Virus record (IMG/VR): IMGVR_UViG_3300033143_005346
Location: 1-61,221 of that record
Source of the DNA: a virus
Direction: 5' to 3' (one strand)
DNA: 61,221 nucleotides
Shown: in pieces, positions 21,757 to 30,727 of the stretch
Layout of the letters: each line of letters opens with the position of its first letter
Numbering within the stretch: the stretch's first letter is position 1
Program-made: the position numbers and the translations under genes
The notes under the pieces: model-generated
What the model was told of the DNA's origin: nothing
The model's database searches: none
Seen by the model: only the letters and a program-made list of their open reading frames with translations

Positions 21757-23496
21757 TTAAACCTCGGCTTCCATCGTCCCTGAGAAACTAAATCCAGCCG
21801 AACCGATCGTCCCAGATATTGGAATGATCTTATCGATACCGGAAGAATCACCATGCCTGACCCAACCACGCACAGGAATGGGTGTGTCGTCATAGATCAA
21901 TGTGTTGCTGAACGTCTTGGTTGTGCCACCACCTACCATTGAGTCATACATAATGGCATGGAAACCTGGATCGCTTGCGACAATTGGATCGTCCTGCACA
22001 GTTCCTACCAACTGGAAAGTACTTGTAGCCCATGAATCATACTCATAAAACTTATAGGTCGAAGTACCATCTTTCAGCACACCAAACCAACCGGTCTGTG
22101 GAGTATCTGCTGCAATTGCTTCATTGACCTCAATCTCCGTCGAAGTAACGATCTCGCCGACACAGGTATATACCGTGTAGTCAGGAGCTTCAAGCCCTGA
22201 GTCCTTCGGGGCAAGGAACACATGCAGATCGTCGCCAGAGTCAAGAGCTAAAATTGAACCAGAAACGCTGACAAAGTTTGGCGGTGAAATAATATTACCA
22301 TCCAAATCGATAAATGAATCGGCTGATCCGATTTCACCTGAATCAAAACCGATACCGAAAGCACCAATCCAGGCACCAGTAAACTGAGCAAGGTGATGTG
22401 GGTTGGTTGTCAGCTTGTCCACTGTGCCGGTAACTGTGGCTGTACCTGTACCGTTGCCTGTAATAACATCGGTTGCGACAGGTGGTATGCCAGTGCCCAG
22501 ATGCAAGATATAGCGCGTCATTGATGTGCCGTCGAAGTTATCGACACCAATCAGATTGCCGCTACCTGTAACCCAATCGCACGTTTCATTCTGCACATGA
22601 GTACCCGTACCCGAAGTAATCGGACAATCAAACAGGCGACCAGTCCACAAATTTCCGTCAATACCATAAAGAGTTTCAGCAGACCCATCGACAAGTAAAG
22701 ACTTAACTCTCTCGTAAAGCTCTTTCTTCGTCGTTTCGGGAGAGTACGACCATTCGCCAAGATATGGCTTGCTGCCGTTACCGTCAAGATCCAAGGACTT
22801 GTAACCAAGAATCGTGTTACTGGTAACATCCATGGTATAGGCTTGCACCGTGACAAGCGCAACAGTATTCTGCGGATCATCAGCGGTTGTGATAGATGCT
22901 ACCGACTCACCAAGGGCCAGAGTGGTTTCCCAAATCGCATAGGTTTCAAACCATGTGCTTGCCTTAACGACAATCCGCAGACCATCAATATCAGCACCTG
23001 TATCACGGCCCTTAACCATGACACGCAACAACGTATTGCCATCCGTCTGGTTCTTGCCATTGCCCCAGTGCGACGTTAGCTCAACTTCGTCCTGAATGAT
23101 CTTCACCGGCAAAGGCGTGGAGGTCACACCCAACACAATCAAACCATAGTAAATATCAGCACCGCCATTCTGCGATACTGAGCCACCAAAGTGTTGCTCC
23201 ATTACCGTATCGGTCACAGTATAATTAACAGCATAATCAGTCGTGTGATCGTTCAACGTGACAATCTTGCCCAGCGCTTCTTCCTTTGACGGGTTAGGAA
23301 AAGACAAGTTGATTTCATCATCACCAGAAATTATAAAATCCCACGCCAATTTTTGGAGCGCTCGGTTAATCCACTTAACGTGAAAAGTGTGAGTACCTGT
23401 CACAAAAGTAATAGCACCGGAAGCCGCTACTTTGTATTGTGCAAGCCAAGCTGCAATCGCTGTTGCACTGTCAGCGTCAGTATCATAAATAGCCAT
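21757..23496 (-). CDS. Beta-rich tail structural protein
   Basis: 579 aa, rich in Gly, Thr, Asp and Ser with many predicted strands and very few Lys/Arg, typical of fibre or spike proteins. It begins at ATG 23494-23496 with AAGGAG upstream. The segment GNGTGTATVTGTVDK and paired strand patterns suggest repeated small beta domains. No enzymatic motif is visible. It is flanked by two other tail-like genes; probable receptor-binding or side-fibre component. Confidence 0.55.
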   Translation of the reverse strand: MAIYDTDADSATAIAAWLAQYKVAASGAITFVTGTHTFHVKWINRALQKLAWDFIISGDDEINLSFPNPSKEEALGKIVTLNDHTTDYAVNYTVTDTVMEQHFGGSVSQNGGADIYYGLIVLGVTSTPLPVKIIQDEVELTSHWGNGKNQTDGNTLLRVMVKGRDTGADIDGLRIVVKASTWFETYAIWETTLALGESVASITTADDPQNTVALVTVQAYTMDVTSNTILGYKSLDLDGNGSKPYLGEWSYSPETTKKELYERVKSLLVDGSAETLYGIDGNLWTGRLFDCPITSGTGTHVQNETCDWVTGSGNLIGVDNFDGTSMTRYILHLGTGIPPVATDVITGNGTGTATVTGTVDKLTTNPHHLAQFTGAWIGAFGIGFDSGEIGSADSFIDLDGNIISPPNFVSVSGSILALDSGDDLHVFLAPKDSGLEAPDYTVYTCVGEIVTSTEIEVNEAIAADTPQTGWFGVLKDGTSTYKFYEYDSWATSTFQLVGTVQDDPIVASDPGFHAIMYDSMVGGGTTKTFSNTLIYDDTPIPVRGWVRHGDSSGIDKIIPISGTIGSAGFSFSGTMEAEV

Positions 23497-23508
23497 TTCA
23501 ATCTCCTT

Positions 23509-25152
23509 TTAAATAGGTTCTAAACTTATTGTTGTAGCAAATCCGTCTGCCGTTATTATACCTGTAAAATCTTGTTGCACAAAATCGGGAGCCGATATAT
23601 TAAATTCTCTCGCCCACCCAACTATATCAACAGGCGTTGAGCCTGTATATCCCGTTGACGCTACACCACCTGCGTTACAGGCTGCTTCTAATATTTCGCT
23701 TTTGTCTGATTCTAACATCACGCGCACCCTGCATGTCGTGCCAATAGGCAGCTTTGTGGCAGCATTAAGCACCGTTACGCTTACGGGCACAGAGCTTGAA
23801 ATATTTACAGTATCGCCAAGTCGTTCTTTGTAATAGCTGACCGTCCCGCTTGTCCCACTATGCGATACTGTCCACGTTACATCACCTCCGGTATCTTGAA
23901 AATAAAGAACTGAAGTAGCTTGTTGGTCTGACGCACTAAAACCTTCAAATGTCATGTTCGTGAGATTTATTGTTTGAGGCGCAGATGTTCCAAACTCAAT
24001 TGCATGATGGGAACCAGCACCCTTTGAAAAGACCATATCGTTTAAGTATGTGTTGGGGTCTGCTGCCACATCCCACAGTAAAGCTGCCCCACCATCTGCA
24101 CCCCCACCCGTAGCAGAAGATTCAAGAACATTGCTGAAAGACAAATCCGCCTGTTGCGGGTCAATCTGATCACAACGCAGCCAGGTGCAAGATAGTGCTA
24201 TGGTATTAGAATCAAAATCAAAAGTGCCCATATCCTGAAACGAGCAGTTCGTTAAAATTACGGTTGCATCGTTTGTTGTTATCCATCTTCCCCTTGAAAC
24301 TGTTGTCGTGTCCAGTTGGATAAATTGAAAATTGGTCATTTCAATATTAGAGCCGGCATTTTCAATTTCAATAGTATTAAAATTTGATGTTACTTTTGGA
24401 CACCACTTAATAAAAATAGTTACATCTGAATCTCTAAAATCAACAGCGGTACCAGCTGTGCCAAGATGTATGCGCCCCTGCCACAGATAACCACCAGCAG
24501 CTTCTTGTATTAATCCCCACCTATTACTTTGATTATCATTCTGTACTGCAAATCCAGCAATAGTTGCATAATTGGCAGCTTCTCCATCTTCAAAAATAGC
24601 AGAGCACCTACCAAATCGCATGACATCAACTTGATGTACTTCACCTTTAGAAGGATACGCAGTTAGAGCTACCTGAGCACCAGCATATCGATCTATTGTT
24701 TTAGTTCCAGCCCCAGCTGCGTCTCTTGTGACTGTGGTATTTACAGCATGACACTGCCAACCCCCATAGGGCATCGGTGTTTTATCGTTGCCACCAACAT
24801 ACCACACATCAAAGTTGTTTACGTCATTACCAATAAGAACCGCAAGTCCTGCTGTACCTGAGATTGACCCTGCATAATCATCTATTGCAAATGGAGATGA
24901 AAATGCTTGCCAAACAAGAAACGCACCATCTGTCGGCAACGAAATAGTGGAGCCATAATCATATCCTAAATTTCCAAGTGTCTTACTTTTGCTGCATGTT
25001 TGAGTTACAGCATATGACCCTTGAATATAGGGATAATCAGCATCAGTATATGATGGCGTACCTTGTGTGTTGGTAGAAAAGTTCACCCACCCTGACGCTT
25101 CATCACCAGTAGCTATGTCTGTTAAATCTTCTGTATAATTTGGGACGGCCAT
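23509..25152 (-). CDS. Parallel beta-helix tail protein (spike-like)
   Basis: 547 aa. Residues 250-430 have stacked short strands with regular Asn/Thr/Phe positions (NTIEIENAGSNIEMTNFQFI, VILTNCSFQDMG, TINLTNMTFEGFSA), the pattern of a parallel beta-helix like those in tailspikes. The N-terminal 230 residues look like a lectin-type jelly roll (WQAFSSPFAIDDYAG). A C-terminal beta domain follows. No pectate-lyase or sialidase active site is evident, so enzymatic activity is not claimed. It overlaps the cysteine-cluster gene by 31 bp. Confidence 0.6.
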   Translation of the reverse strand: MAVPNYTEDLTDIATGDEASGWVNFSTNTQGTPSYTDADYPYIQGSYAVTQTCSKSKTLGNLGYDYGSTISLPTDGAFLVWQAFSSPFAIDDYAGSISGTAGLAVLIGNDVNNFDVWYVGGNDKTPMPYGGWQCHAVNTTVTRDAAGAGTKTIDRYAGAQVALTAYPSKGEVHQVDVMRFGRCSAIFEDGEAANYATIAGFAVQNDNQSNRWGLIQEAAGGYLWQGRIHLGTAGTAVDFRDSDVTIFIKWCPKVTSNFNTIEIENAGSNIEMTNFQFIQLDTTTVSRGRWITTNDATVILTNCSFQDMGTFDFDSNTIALSCTWLRCDQIDPQQADLSFSNVLESSATGGGADGGAALLWDVAADPNTYLNDMVFSKGAGSHHAIEFGTSAPQTINLTNMTFEGFSASDQQATSVLYFQDTGGDVTWTVSHSGTSGTVSYYKERLGDTVNISSSVPVSVTVLNAATKLPIGTTCRVRVMLESDKSEILEAACNAGGVASTGYTGSTPVDIVGWAREFNISAPDFVQQDFTGIITADGFATTISLEPI

Positions 25153-25556
25153 CTGTTTATTATCTCTCCCTCAACATACTCGATAGTGTGTTTATCTGCC
25201 AAATAAAACGTTCTCGACTTTTGATTTTGATTAACCAATACAACCGATATACCCTCCGCTTGAAAGTACGAAACTTGTCGTAATACCAAATCAGATGGTA
25301 GATTTTCTAACGATCCCACAATTACATTGTCTGTCCATTTCTCAAACAAAACATCACATTTATCTGGTCTTAAATCAATATGTGCTTCACCCATCTGTTT
25401 CCAACAACACTCAAAGGCTTTGCAACATTCAGGTCGATTATCATAAATTTTACATCCAACCTTCTCGTCACAATGTTTACATAACTCGCCTTCTTTGCTG
25501 TTAGTATCAGGTATATTCAAATGTAAACAACACAATGTGCACCCACCGCACTCCAT
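25122..25556 (-). CDS. YkgJ-like cysteine-cluster protein
   Basis: 144 aa. The first 55 residues contain ECGGCTLCCLHLNI, LCKHCDEKVGCKIYDNRPECC and FECCW: about a dozen cysteines in the spacing of the YkgJ/UPF0153 family, thought to bind zinc or an iron-sulfur cluster. The C-terminal 90 residues are a separate small alpha/beta domain. Such proteins accompany phage tail genes in several genomes, sometimes next to predicted protein-modification genes. The substrate is unknown. It overlaps the beta-helix spike gene, suggesting linked production. Confidence 0.7.
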   Translation of the reverse strand: MECGGCTLCCLHLNIPDTNSKEGELCKHCDEKVGCKIYDNRPECCKAFECCWKQMGEAHIDLRPDKCDVLFEKWTDNVIVGSLENLPSDLVLRQVSYFQAEGISVVLVNQNQKSRTFYLADKHTIEYVEGEIINRWPSQIIQKI

Positions 25557-25563
25557 TTTATTA

Positions 25564-26028
25564 TTAGCCTTTCCTGGTTTGTTTTACGATCATTTCTGCA
25601 AGCATTTTCAATTCCTCTGTTCGGTCCTTTCGTATCATGCCCTTAACCCTCTCCATCGTTATGACTAAATCCTTTGATTCCTGCACTCTGGCATCGGCCA
25701 TTTCTTTTAGCTGATCCTTTATTCCACCAACCTCTACCTTTACCTCGTCAATCTTTTTACAGTAAGTTCCCTGGAACCTTATGCAGTCACCCGCATGTTG
25801 ATAACGGGCCGAACCGTCCGCACTGTATATTTCGTGCTTTTTAACGGTGTTAGCCATATCTATTGCCGTAACCTGTTGTGTGTGAGCAATCATCTCAACC
25901 TTGTCTACCCTTCCAGCCAGCGCTGGTATTTTATATCTTACAGTTACAATTATAGCTATAACAAAAGCTCCAGTTATTAAAAACATTGGGACCCAAATAG
26001 ACGCTGTTTTTATAATTGTTTCTAACAT
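25564..26028 (-). CDS. Membrane-anchored coiled-coil protein (spanin- or accessory-lysis-like)
   Basis: 154 aa. One N-terminal membrane segment (about 10-32, WVPMFLITGAFVIAIIVTV) is followed by a long charged helical domain with two cysteines (GDCIRFQGTYCKK) and heptad-like stretches (VEVGGIKDQLKEMADARV). This resembles i-spanin-type or small phage membrane proteins, but no o-spanin lipobox was found nearby. Start ATG 26026-26028 overlaps the previous stop (TAATG). Confidence 0.55.
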   Translation of the reverse strand: MLETIIKTASIWVPMFLITGAFVIAIIVTVRYKIPALAGRVDKVEMIAHTQQVTAIDMANTVKKHEIYSADGSARYQHAGDCIRFQGTYCKKIDEVKVEVGGIKDQLKEMADARVQESKDLVITMERVKGMIRKDRTEELKMLAEMIVKQTRKG

Positions 26029-26363
26029 TATTTAATCCTCTCAAGGTCTACTTCCTGGATAAAACCCTTATTGTCACGCTGTGTAACCCTCACTCTCCAC
26101 CGCCTTGGCGGATCCATTTCTGGATATGGTGGTATGGTAATCACGGGTGCATCCATCTTGATAACCGGCGTCGGAAGGTCACGGGACAGATGTAACACAA
26201 CATTATCCAGGAGCTCCACAGCCTTTGCGTTGTTCGTGGACATCTGGCTTATAGCATCCCGTACCGTCAAAATCAACCGGTCCGATGTAACCGCAGAAAT
26301 CTTTTTGGATTTCTTGGCAACCTTACTGGAATTTTTCCCATTATCTTTTAAAAAGACTTTCAT
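26028..26363 (-). CDS. Small unknown protein after the GGDEF virion gene
   Basis: 111 aa. I chose ATG 26361-26363, which overlaps the preceding stop as ATGA and follows GGAG, over an upstream GTG. It has a Lys/Ser-rich N-terminus (KNSSKVAKKSKKISAV), a helix (LILTVRDAISQMSTNNAKAV), and a proline-rich segment leading to PRRWRVRVTQRD. It has no known domain and may be a minor virion or lysis-associated protein. Confidence 0.5.
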   Translation of the reverse strand: MKVFLKDNGKNSSKVAKKSKKISAVTSDRLILTVRDAISQMSTNNAKAVELLDNVVLHLSRDLPTPVIKMDAPVITIPPYPEMDPPRRWRVRVTQRDNKGFIQEVDLERIK

Positions 26364-29300
26364 GTCTTCAGACACTCCATTAGCTGGTAAAATTCGTTTA
26401 CATTTTCTTCCATATCAGAGAAAGCCTCGCGTGCTGGCTCCTCTGTTTCAGTCAGCTCCCCAGTCTCCGGATCTATGTATCGTACCGTAGCTGTCTCACT
26501 CATGGGCATGAAATCCATATTCTCACGAATGAATTTGGCCTTGCGCGATTTAACCGTAGGAGCTTCTTCTGGGGACGGAAGGGTCTCAGCCAGGACAACC
26601 TCTGGGGCAACAAGTTTGGGCGGTGGTGCTGGCAACTGAGGCTGCATGAGGGGCATTTCAATAACGGTTGACTTCTTTATTTTATCAACAGAATCCCTAA
26701 TCCAAATTTTTGCCTGTGCGTCAGCCTGACGATCAGTCAGGGTGGTATATTCCGGTGTGGAAATGTCGGTAGACAGCAAACCGTCAACACGTTTCTTCTG
26801 GACAGCTACCTGTTCTGGTGTTGACGCACGGCCTTTCCATGTCAATCGTTTTGTCAGGTTGTTAAGACGAGTCATAGACCCTGTGATCTGAGCGCCCAAA
26901 GATTTGAGGTTTCTTGCCCAGGGTGGCCCGCTGGGTTTTTTGCCAAAGTTTCCAAGCTGGCTGTAAATTTGGCTGAGTTTGTTTTTGGCCTTATCTTTAA
27001 GGTTCCCATCCACCAGCTCCAGGTCGTCAATCATTTCGGTTACTTCTTCCGGTGCAACCTCAATGGTCGCCGGTATAGCAACCATCGGAGTTGCGATTGC
27101 AGGTACTGGTGCAGCTCCAGCCTCAGCCATTTGCACCACCCCCAATTGCTCATTGGTCAGGTACTCCTGGGCTTGCTGGAGCGCACCAGAACTAACGGCA
27201 AAAGCCAGCGTGCTGGGTGGCATACCGATATCTTCGGCCTCGTAGGCCAATTCTTCTAAAATGAAATTCCAGGCGTTTGCTTCAGGTAGGGCTGGGCTTT
27301 TGGCCAGGCGACTGACGTGACCCGTGGTCCAGGCAATGGCATCTTCAACGGTATCTTCAGGTGTCCACTGGGCGTTGTGACCGGTAAACTCAACTCCAAC
27401 AATCTGTTCATCTATAAGTTTGCCTTGGCCAAGGTCCCTTCCCACTTTTTCATTCGCCCTGGTTTGGGAAGCCAGAAGGCCCTCGCTTTTTTGGCTCCAC
27501 CCGACTGGGAGATAATTGACTTCAACTCTTGTCCCAGGGATCCTTGCTCTGGTGGGTTTCTCTTTACCTTCCTCAGTGATGGTTGCGTATTCCGCTGGGA
27601 GTCCATCTTTGATTTTTTCGGCAGCTGATATCGCATTAGATATTGTACCTCCCGTGGCTGACGTAAAGGCCAGTCCGTTAAGCTGATAATGTATGTTATC
27701 GTCTTTTCCTAAAAAGTCGAGAACTATTTGAGATGCCGAATCTTTAATGGCAAGTCGTAAAGTTTCAAGTTCGTCCCTGCTGACAGAATCCCTGTCGATC
27801 CCACTGACTCCATATTCGTCACCACCCATACGATACAGTTTGATCCTGTTGATAATTCCGGTGGTTTCGGCTGCTTCAGTCATGGCTTGACCCATCAGCG
27901 CCAAAGCCTGGTCGCCCATAGCGTGTCCGCCAATAACCCTTTCGCCGGTCGGCAGCGTACCTTCTTTGGTCATATCGTTATAGTATTTGAGTCCGTCCAC
28001 ATCGATAGACACGAAAGGAACATCCGCACCAAATTCTTCCTTGTGTAGCTCCAGAGCATTTCTGTTTAATAAGCCGGTAAGAACATCCTCAACGGCAAAC
28101 TTTCTTGTAAACTCCAGAGCTTCGGTTCTCTCAGCCGGTGTCATTTTATCAATATCGGATGTCATTTGCCAGTTTTCACGGCGCTCTATGCCACTACGCT
28201 TGTCATCTTCAACCGGTGTTTCAGTCTGACGACGATCACCCACATCAGGCTCTCTAATCCCTTCCGGATTCTCAAAGAATTCTGCCAAGTCCGGTAGATT
28301 TTGTGCAAAATCTTCCTCCATTTGTGCAATGGAATAAACATTCGTAAGCTGATGTAATGGTTCAATATCTTCAATACCTGGTAGCGTCCTGGGTGCGTCG
28401 GAGATCCCCTGAGCACCACCGATATCATACATGGTTTTCCAATAATCGTTACGCTTAACACCTATAACATCAATTTCGTCTGACGGTGGGATCTGGATCC
28501 GGTCGGTCAGTGAGTCCAGAACCATGTTGCCAGCTCCGTCATCTTCAGACACCACGGTATATTGATCCCAGCTGTAGCCATCACCCTCAATCACCGCTTG
28601 ATCGCCCAGCTCTAAGGAATCCACATTAATGGAGGTGCCAATGATCTCATAACCGTCTGATTCAAGTTGTGCAATCTCACCGCCCAGAAATAGCTCAGGG
28701 TCAGATGCTTTCATAGCCTGGGCAATTCCCATAATGTGATCAGATATAGCTGACTGGCGTGCTGTCAGTAGCTTGCCGGTATCCAGCTTTTCGATCAGAT
28801 CAAAGAAGTCTTTTCGATTAAGACCATACTTAAATTCTTCTTTCTTTTCCTGGATCTCACGCACGGGAACCTTCTTGTCCGATTCCATGACCGTCTTACC
28901 GGCCTTATCTTTTTTAATTCGTGAGTCTCGATACCTGATAGTAAACGGTTCTTTAAACCACCCAGGATAACTGGATCCATATCCATGGGCCATACCTTCT
29001 GCAAGGTTTGGGTTTCCAGCTTCATCTATAAAGGTTACACCCTTCGGCTCGGAAACTCCAACTTGTTCGACCATCATGTCGTAAGCAGCCCGTAGATCCG
29101 GTGGGATCTGACTACGGTCAACAAAATAGGAATCAGACAGCGTGCCCAGTAAATTGACGCGCCGGTTATATTCTTCCTGTGTTAAACCGATAGGCTCTGG
29201 GCCACCAAAAGCCGGACGGTCTGGGATGCCATTGCCCCTGATGATACCAATCTGCTCCATTGCTCCTTCATTTTGATCCTGAGTTTGGACCAAGCCCAGA

Positions 29301-30694
29301 TCCTGGAGTATACGTTCTTTCTGGATGTTATCCAAATTGGGCTGGCGCGTAAAAACATCGTCACCCACTATGCGAAGCGTCCGTGCAAATTCGTCAGCAG
29401 CTTCCAGAGCTCGTTCTTTCCGGTTCTCAATTTCAACAGGATTGCCTGGTATATTTTCGGCAAGTTCAACAAACCGCTGATGGAAACTGAAATTTCTAAA
29501 GGCTTGCTGTTGTTCTGGAGTCATCATATCCAGGTGGGCCTGGGTGACAGAGGACGCCTTTCTGTTCGGCGCACGCCTGGAGATAATATCTTCGTCAGAG
29601 TAAGGCACAAAATCACCTTCATCCGCTGCGTCTACAGCCGGACCTTTGCCGCGCCTTTCTTCTTCCATCCGAAGTTGATGGTAATTTTCGTCCTCTTTCC
29701 TTTTTTTTCTGGAAGCAACCGCACCGAATGGAGCGAAAAGCAATGCCCATGGAGCTGTCAGGGTACCTTCGTACATGCCCTGTTTGGTAGTTTCCCCTAT
29801 CTCGTCCCAAAACAGTTCAGCTCGTTGGAATAATTCTTTATCCGGATTGGTAGCAAAGATATTTATAAAAGAATCAGGGTAAGCCTGTGCCCATTCTGTA
29901 AAAAACTCTGTGGACACTATCCCTCCAAGAGCTTTCATCTTCTGAAGCAACGGCATCCTTGGCTTAAACATTTTCATAGCCAAATGAAACGGTGCCATCT
30001 CAAGGGCACCCTGGATAATAGCATTACCTAAAGACCAATAATACGCTTCATCCGGTGGTGTGCCTTCCTGGATCAAATTGTCATACGTTCCACCCAGGAT
30101 CTGCATGCCCATCATTCCAAAACCAGCCCACGGCCCACCGGCTACAGATGCCAATATCATAGATCCAATCTGAGGACCTACTGATACCACGCCTTCAAAC
30201 CAGTTGTGGTTCTCAAGCCCCCTGGGATCTGCTTTAAGAAATTCGGACTCAGCCAGCATGGACAAGGCCAGCTCTTGATTTTCATCCATGGCCATAATGC
30301 CAGGGCCAAAATTAGAGATCGTGTCTGCCAAGGCTTTAACCGCTGTACTTTCCTCATAGTAAGGAACGTACTTTTTCTTCATCCGATTAAGCCATTCGGA
30401 TGTAGATAGCGCTGCAATAGCCGACGTTTGACCAACTTCTTGGGTCCCAGCCTTAAGTTTTTCTCCCAGCCGTCCATATTGCTCTTGCGTCCATGGACCA
30501 ACATTTAAGAGCTTTAACGGGTCCAGCTCAACGGGGGGATGTTTTTCAGGCCGGTCTTCATCAAAAGAATCAAAGCTCTTGTAAAAATCCTCTACTGGTC
30601 GCGGGACCTCTCCAGACGACAAGCGCGAAAACATCGGGTCGTCTTCATAAAGCCCCCTACCGGCGTATTCTAAAATATCTTCATTAATTCCCAT
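26360..30694 (-). CDS. 1444-aa virion/ejection-type protein with GGDEF domain
   Basis: Residues about 110-330 contain hydrophobic helices (GPQIGSMILASVAGGPWAGF, GNAIIQGALEMAPFHLAM), a pattern seen in large phage internal virion proteins. Residues about 865-1090 are a GGDEF domain: DVLTGLLNRNAL (870-881), the metal-binding SIDVDGLKYYND (896-907) and the signature RMGGDEYG with GGDEY at 957-961. GGDEF proteins convert two GTP to cyclic di-GMP. The essential Gly-Gly-Asp-Glu is intact, while the usual RxxD inhibitory site before it is not visible. The C-terminal 350 residues are Pro/Ala-rich linkers and helices. It follows two ejection-type genes in the same direction, so entry into the host cell is likely but inferred. 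The other regions are not recognised. Confidence 0.8.
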   Translation of the reverse strand: MGINEDILEYAGRGLYEDDPMFSRLSSGEVPRPVEDFYKSFDSFDEDRPEKHPPVELDPLKLLNVGPWTQEQYGRLGEKLKAGTQEVGQTSAIAALSTSEWLNRMKKKYVPYYEESTAVKALADTISNFGPGIMAMDENQELALSMLAESEFLKADPRGLENHNWFEGVVSVGPQIGSMILASVAGGPWAGFGMMGMQILGGTYDNLIQEGTPPDEAYYWSLGNAIIQGALEMAPFHLAMKMFKPRMPLLQKMKALGGIVSTEFFTEWAQAYPDSFINIFATNPDKELFQRAELFWDEIGETTKQGMYEGTLTAPWALLFAPFGAVASRKKRKEDENYHQLRMEEERRGKGPAVDAADEGDFVPYSDEDIISRRAPNRKASSVTQAHLDMMTPEQQQAFRNFSFHQRFVELAENIPGNPVEIENRKERALEAADEFARTLRIVGDDVFTRQPNLDNIQKERILQDLGLVQTQDQNEGAMEQIGIIRGNGIPDRPAFGGPEPIGLTQEEYNRRVNLLGTLSDSYFVDRSQIPPDLRAAYDMMVEQVGVSEPKGVTFIDEAGNPNLAEGMAHGYGSSYPGWFKEPFTIRYRDSRIKKDKAGKTVMESDKKVPVREIQEKKEEFKYGLNRKDFFDLIEKLDTGKLLTARQSAISDHIMGIAQAMKASDPELFLGGEIAQLESDGYEIIGTSINVDSLELGDQAVIEGDGYSWDQYTVVSEDDGAGNMVLDSLTDRIQIPPSDEIDVIGVKRNDYWKTMYDIGGAQGISDAPRTLPGIEDIEPLHQLTNVYSIAQMEEDFAQNLPDLAEFFENPEGIREPDVGDRRQTETPVEDDKRSGIERRENWQMTSDIDKMTPAERTEALEFTRKFAVEDVLTGLLNRNALELHKEEFGADVPFVSIDVDGLKYYNDMTKEGTLPTGERVIGGHAMGDQALALMGQAMTEAAETTGIINRIKLYRMGGDEYGVSGIDRDSVSRDELETLRLAIKDSASQIVLDFLGKDDNIHYQLNGLAFTSATGGTISNAISAAEKIKDGLPAEYATITEEGKEKPTRARIPGTRVEVNYLPVGWSQKSEGLLASQTRANEKVGRDLGQGKLIDEQIVGVEFTGHNAQWTPEDTVEDAIAWTTGHVSRLAKSPALPEANAWNFILEELAYEAEDIGMPPSTLAFAVSSGALQQAQEYLTNEQLGVVQMAEAGAAPVPAIATPMVAIPATIEVAPEEVTEMIDDLELVDGNLKDKAKNKLSQIYSQLGNFGKKPSGPPWARNLKSLGAQITGSMTRLNNLTKRLTWKGRASTPEQVAVQKKRVDGLLSTDISTPEYTTLTDRQADAQAKIWIRDSVDKIKKSTVIEMPLMQPQLPAPPPKLVAPEVVLAETLPSPEEAPTVKSRKAKFIRENMDFMPMSETATVRYIDPETGELTETEEPAREAFSDMEENVNEFYQLMECLKT

Positions 30695-30727
30695 GCTATT
30701 GTCCCGTTACATATTTAGATGTTTTTA

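Noticed and set aside
20582-25152. Diversity-generating retroelement acting on tail genes
   Set aside because: No reverse transcriptase and no template/variable repeat pair was seen near the tail genes.
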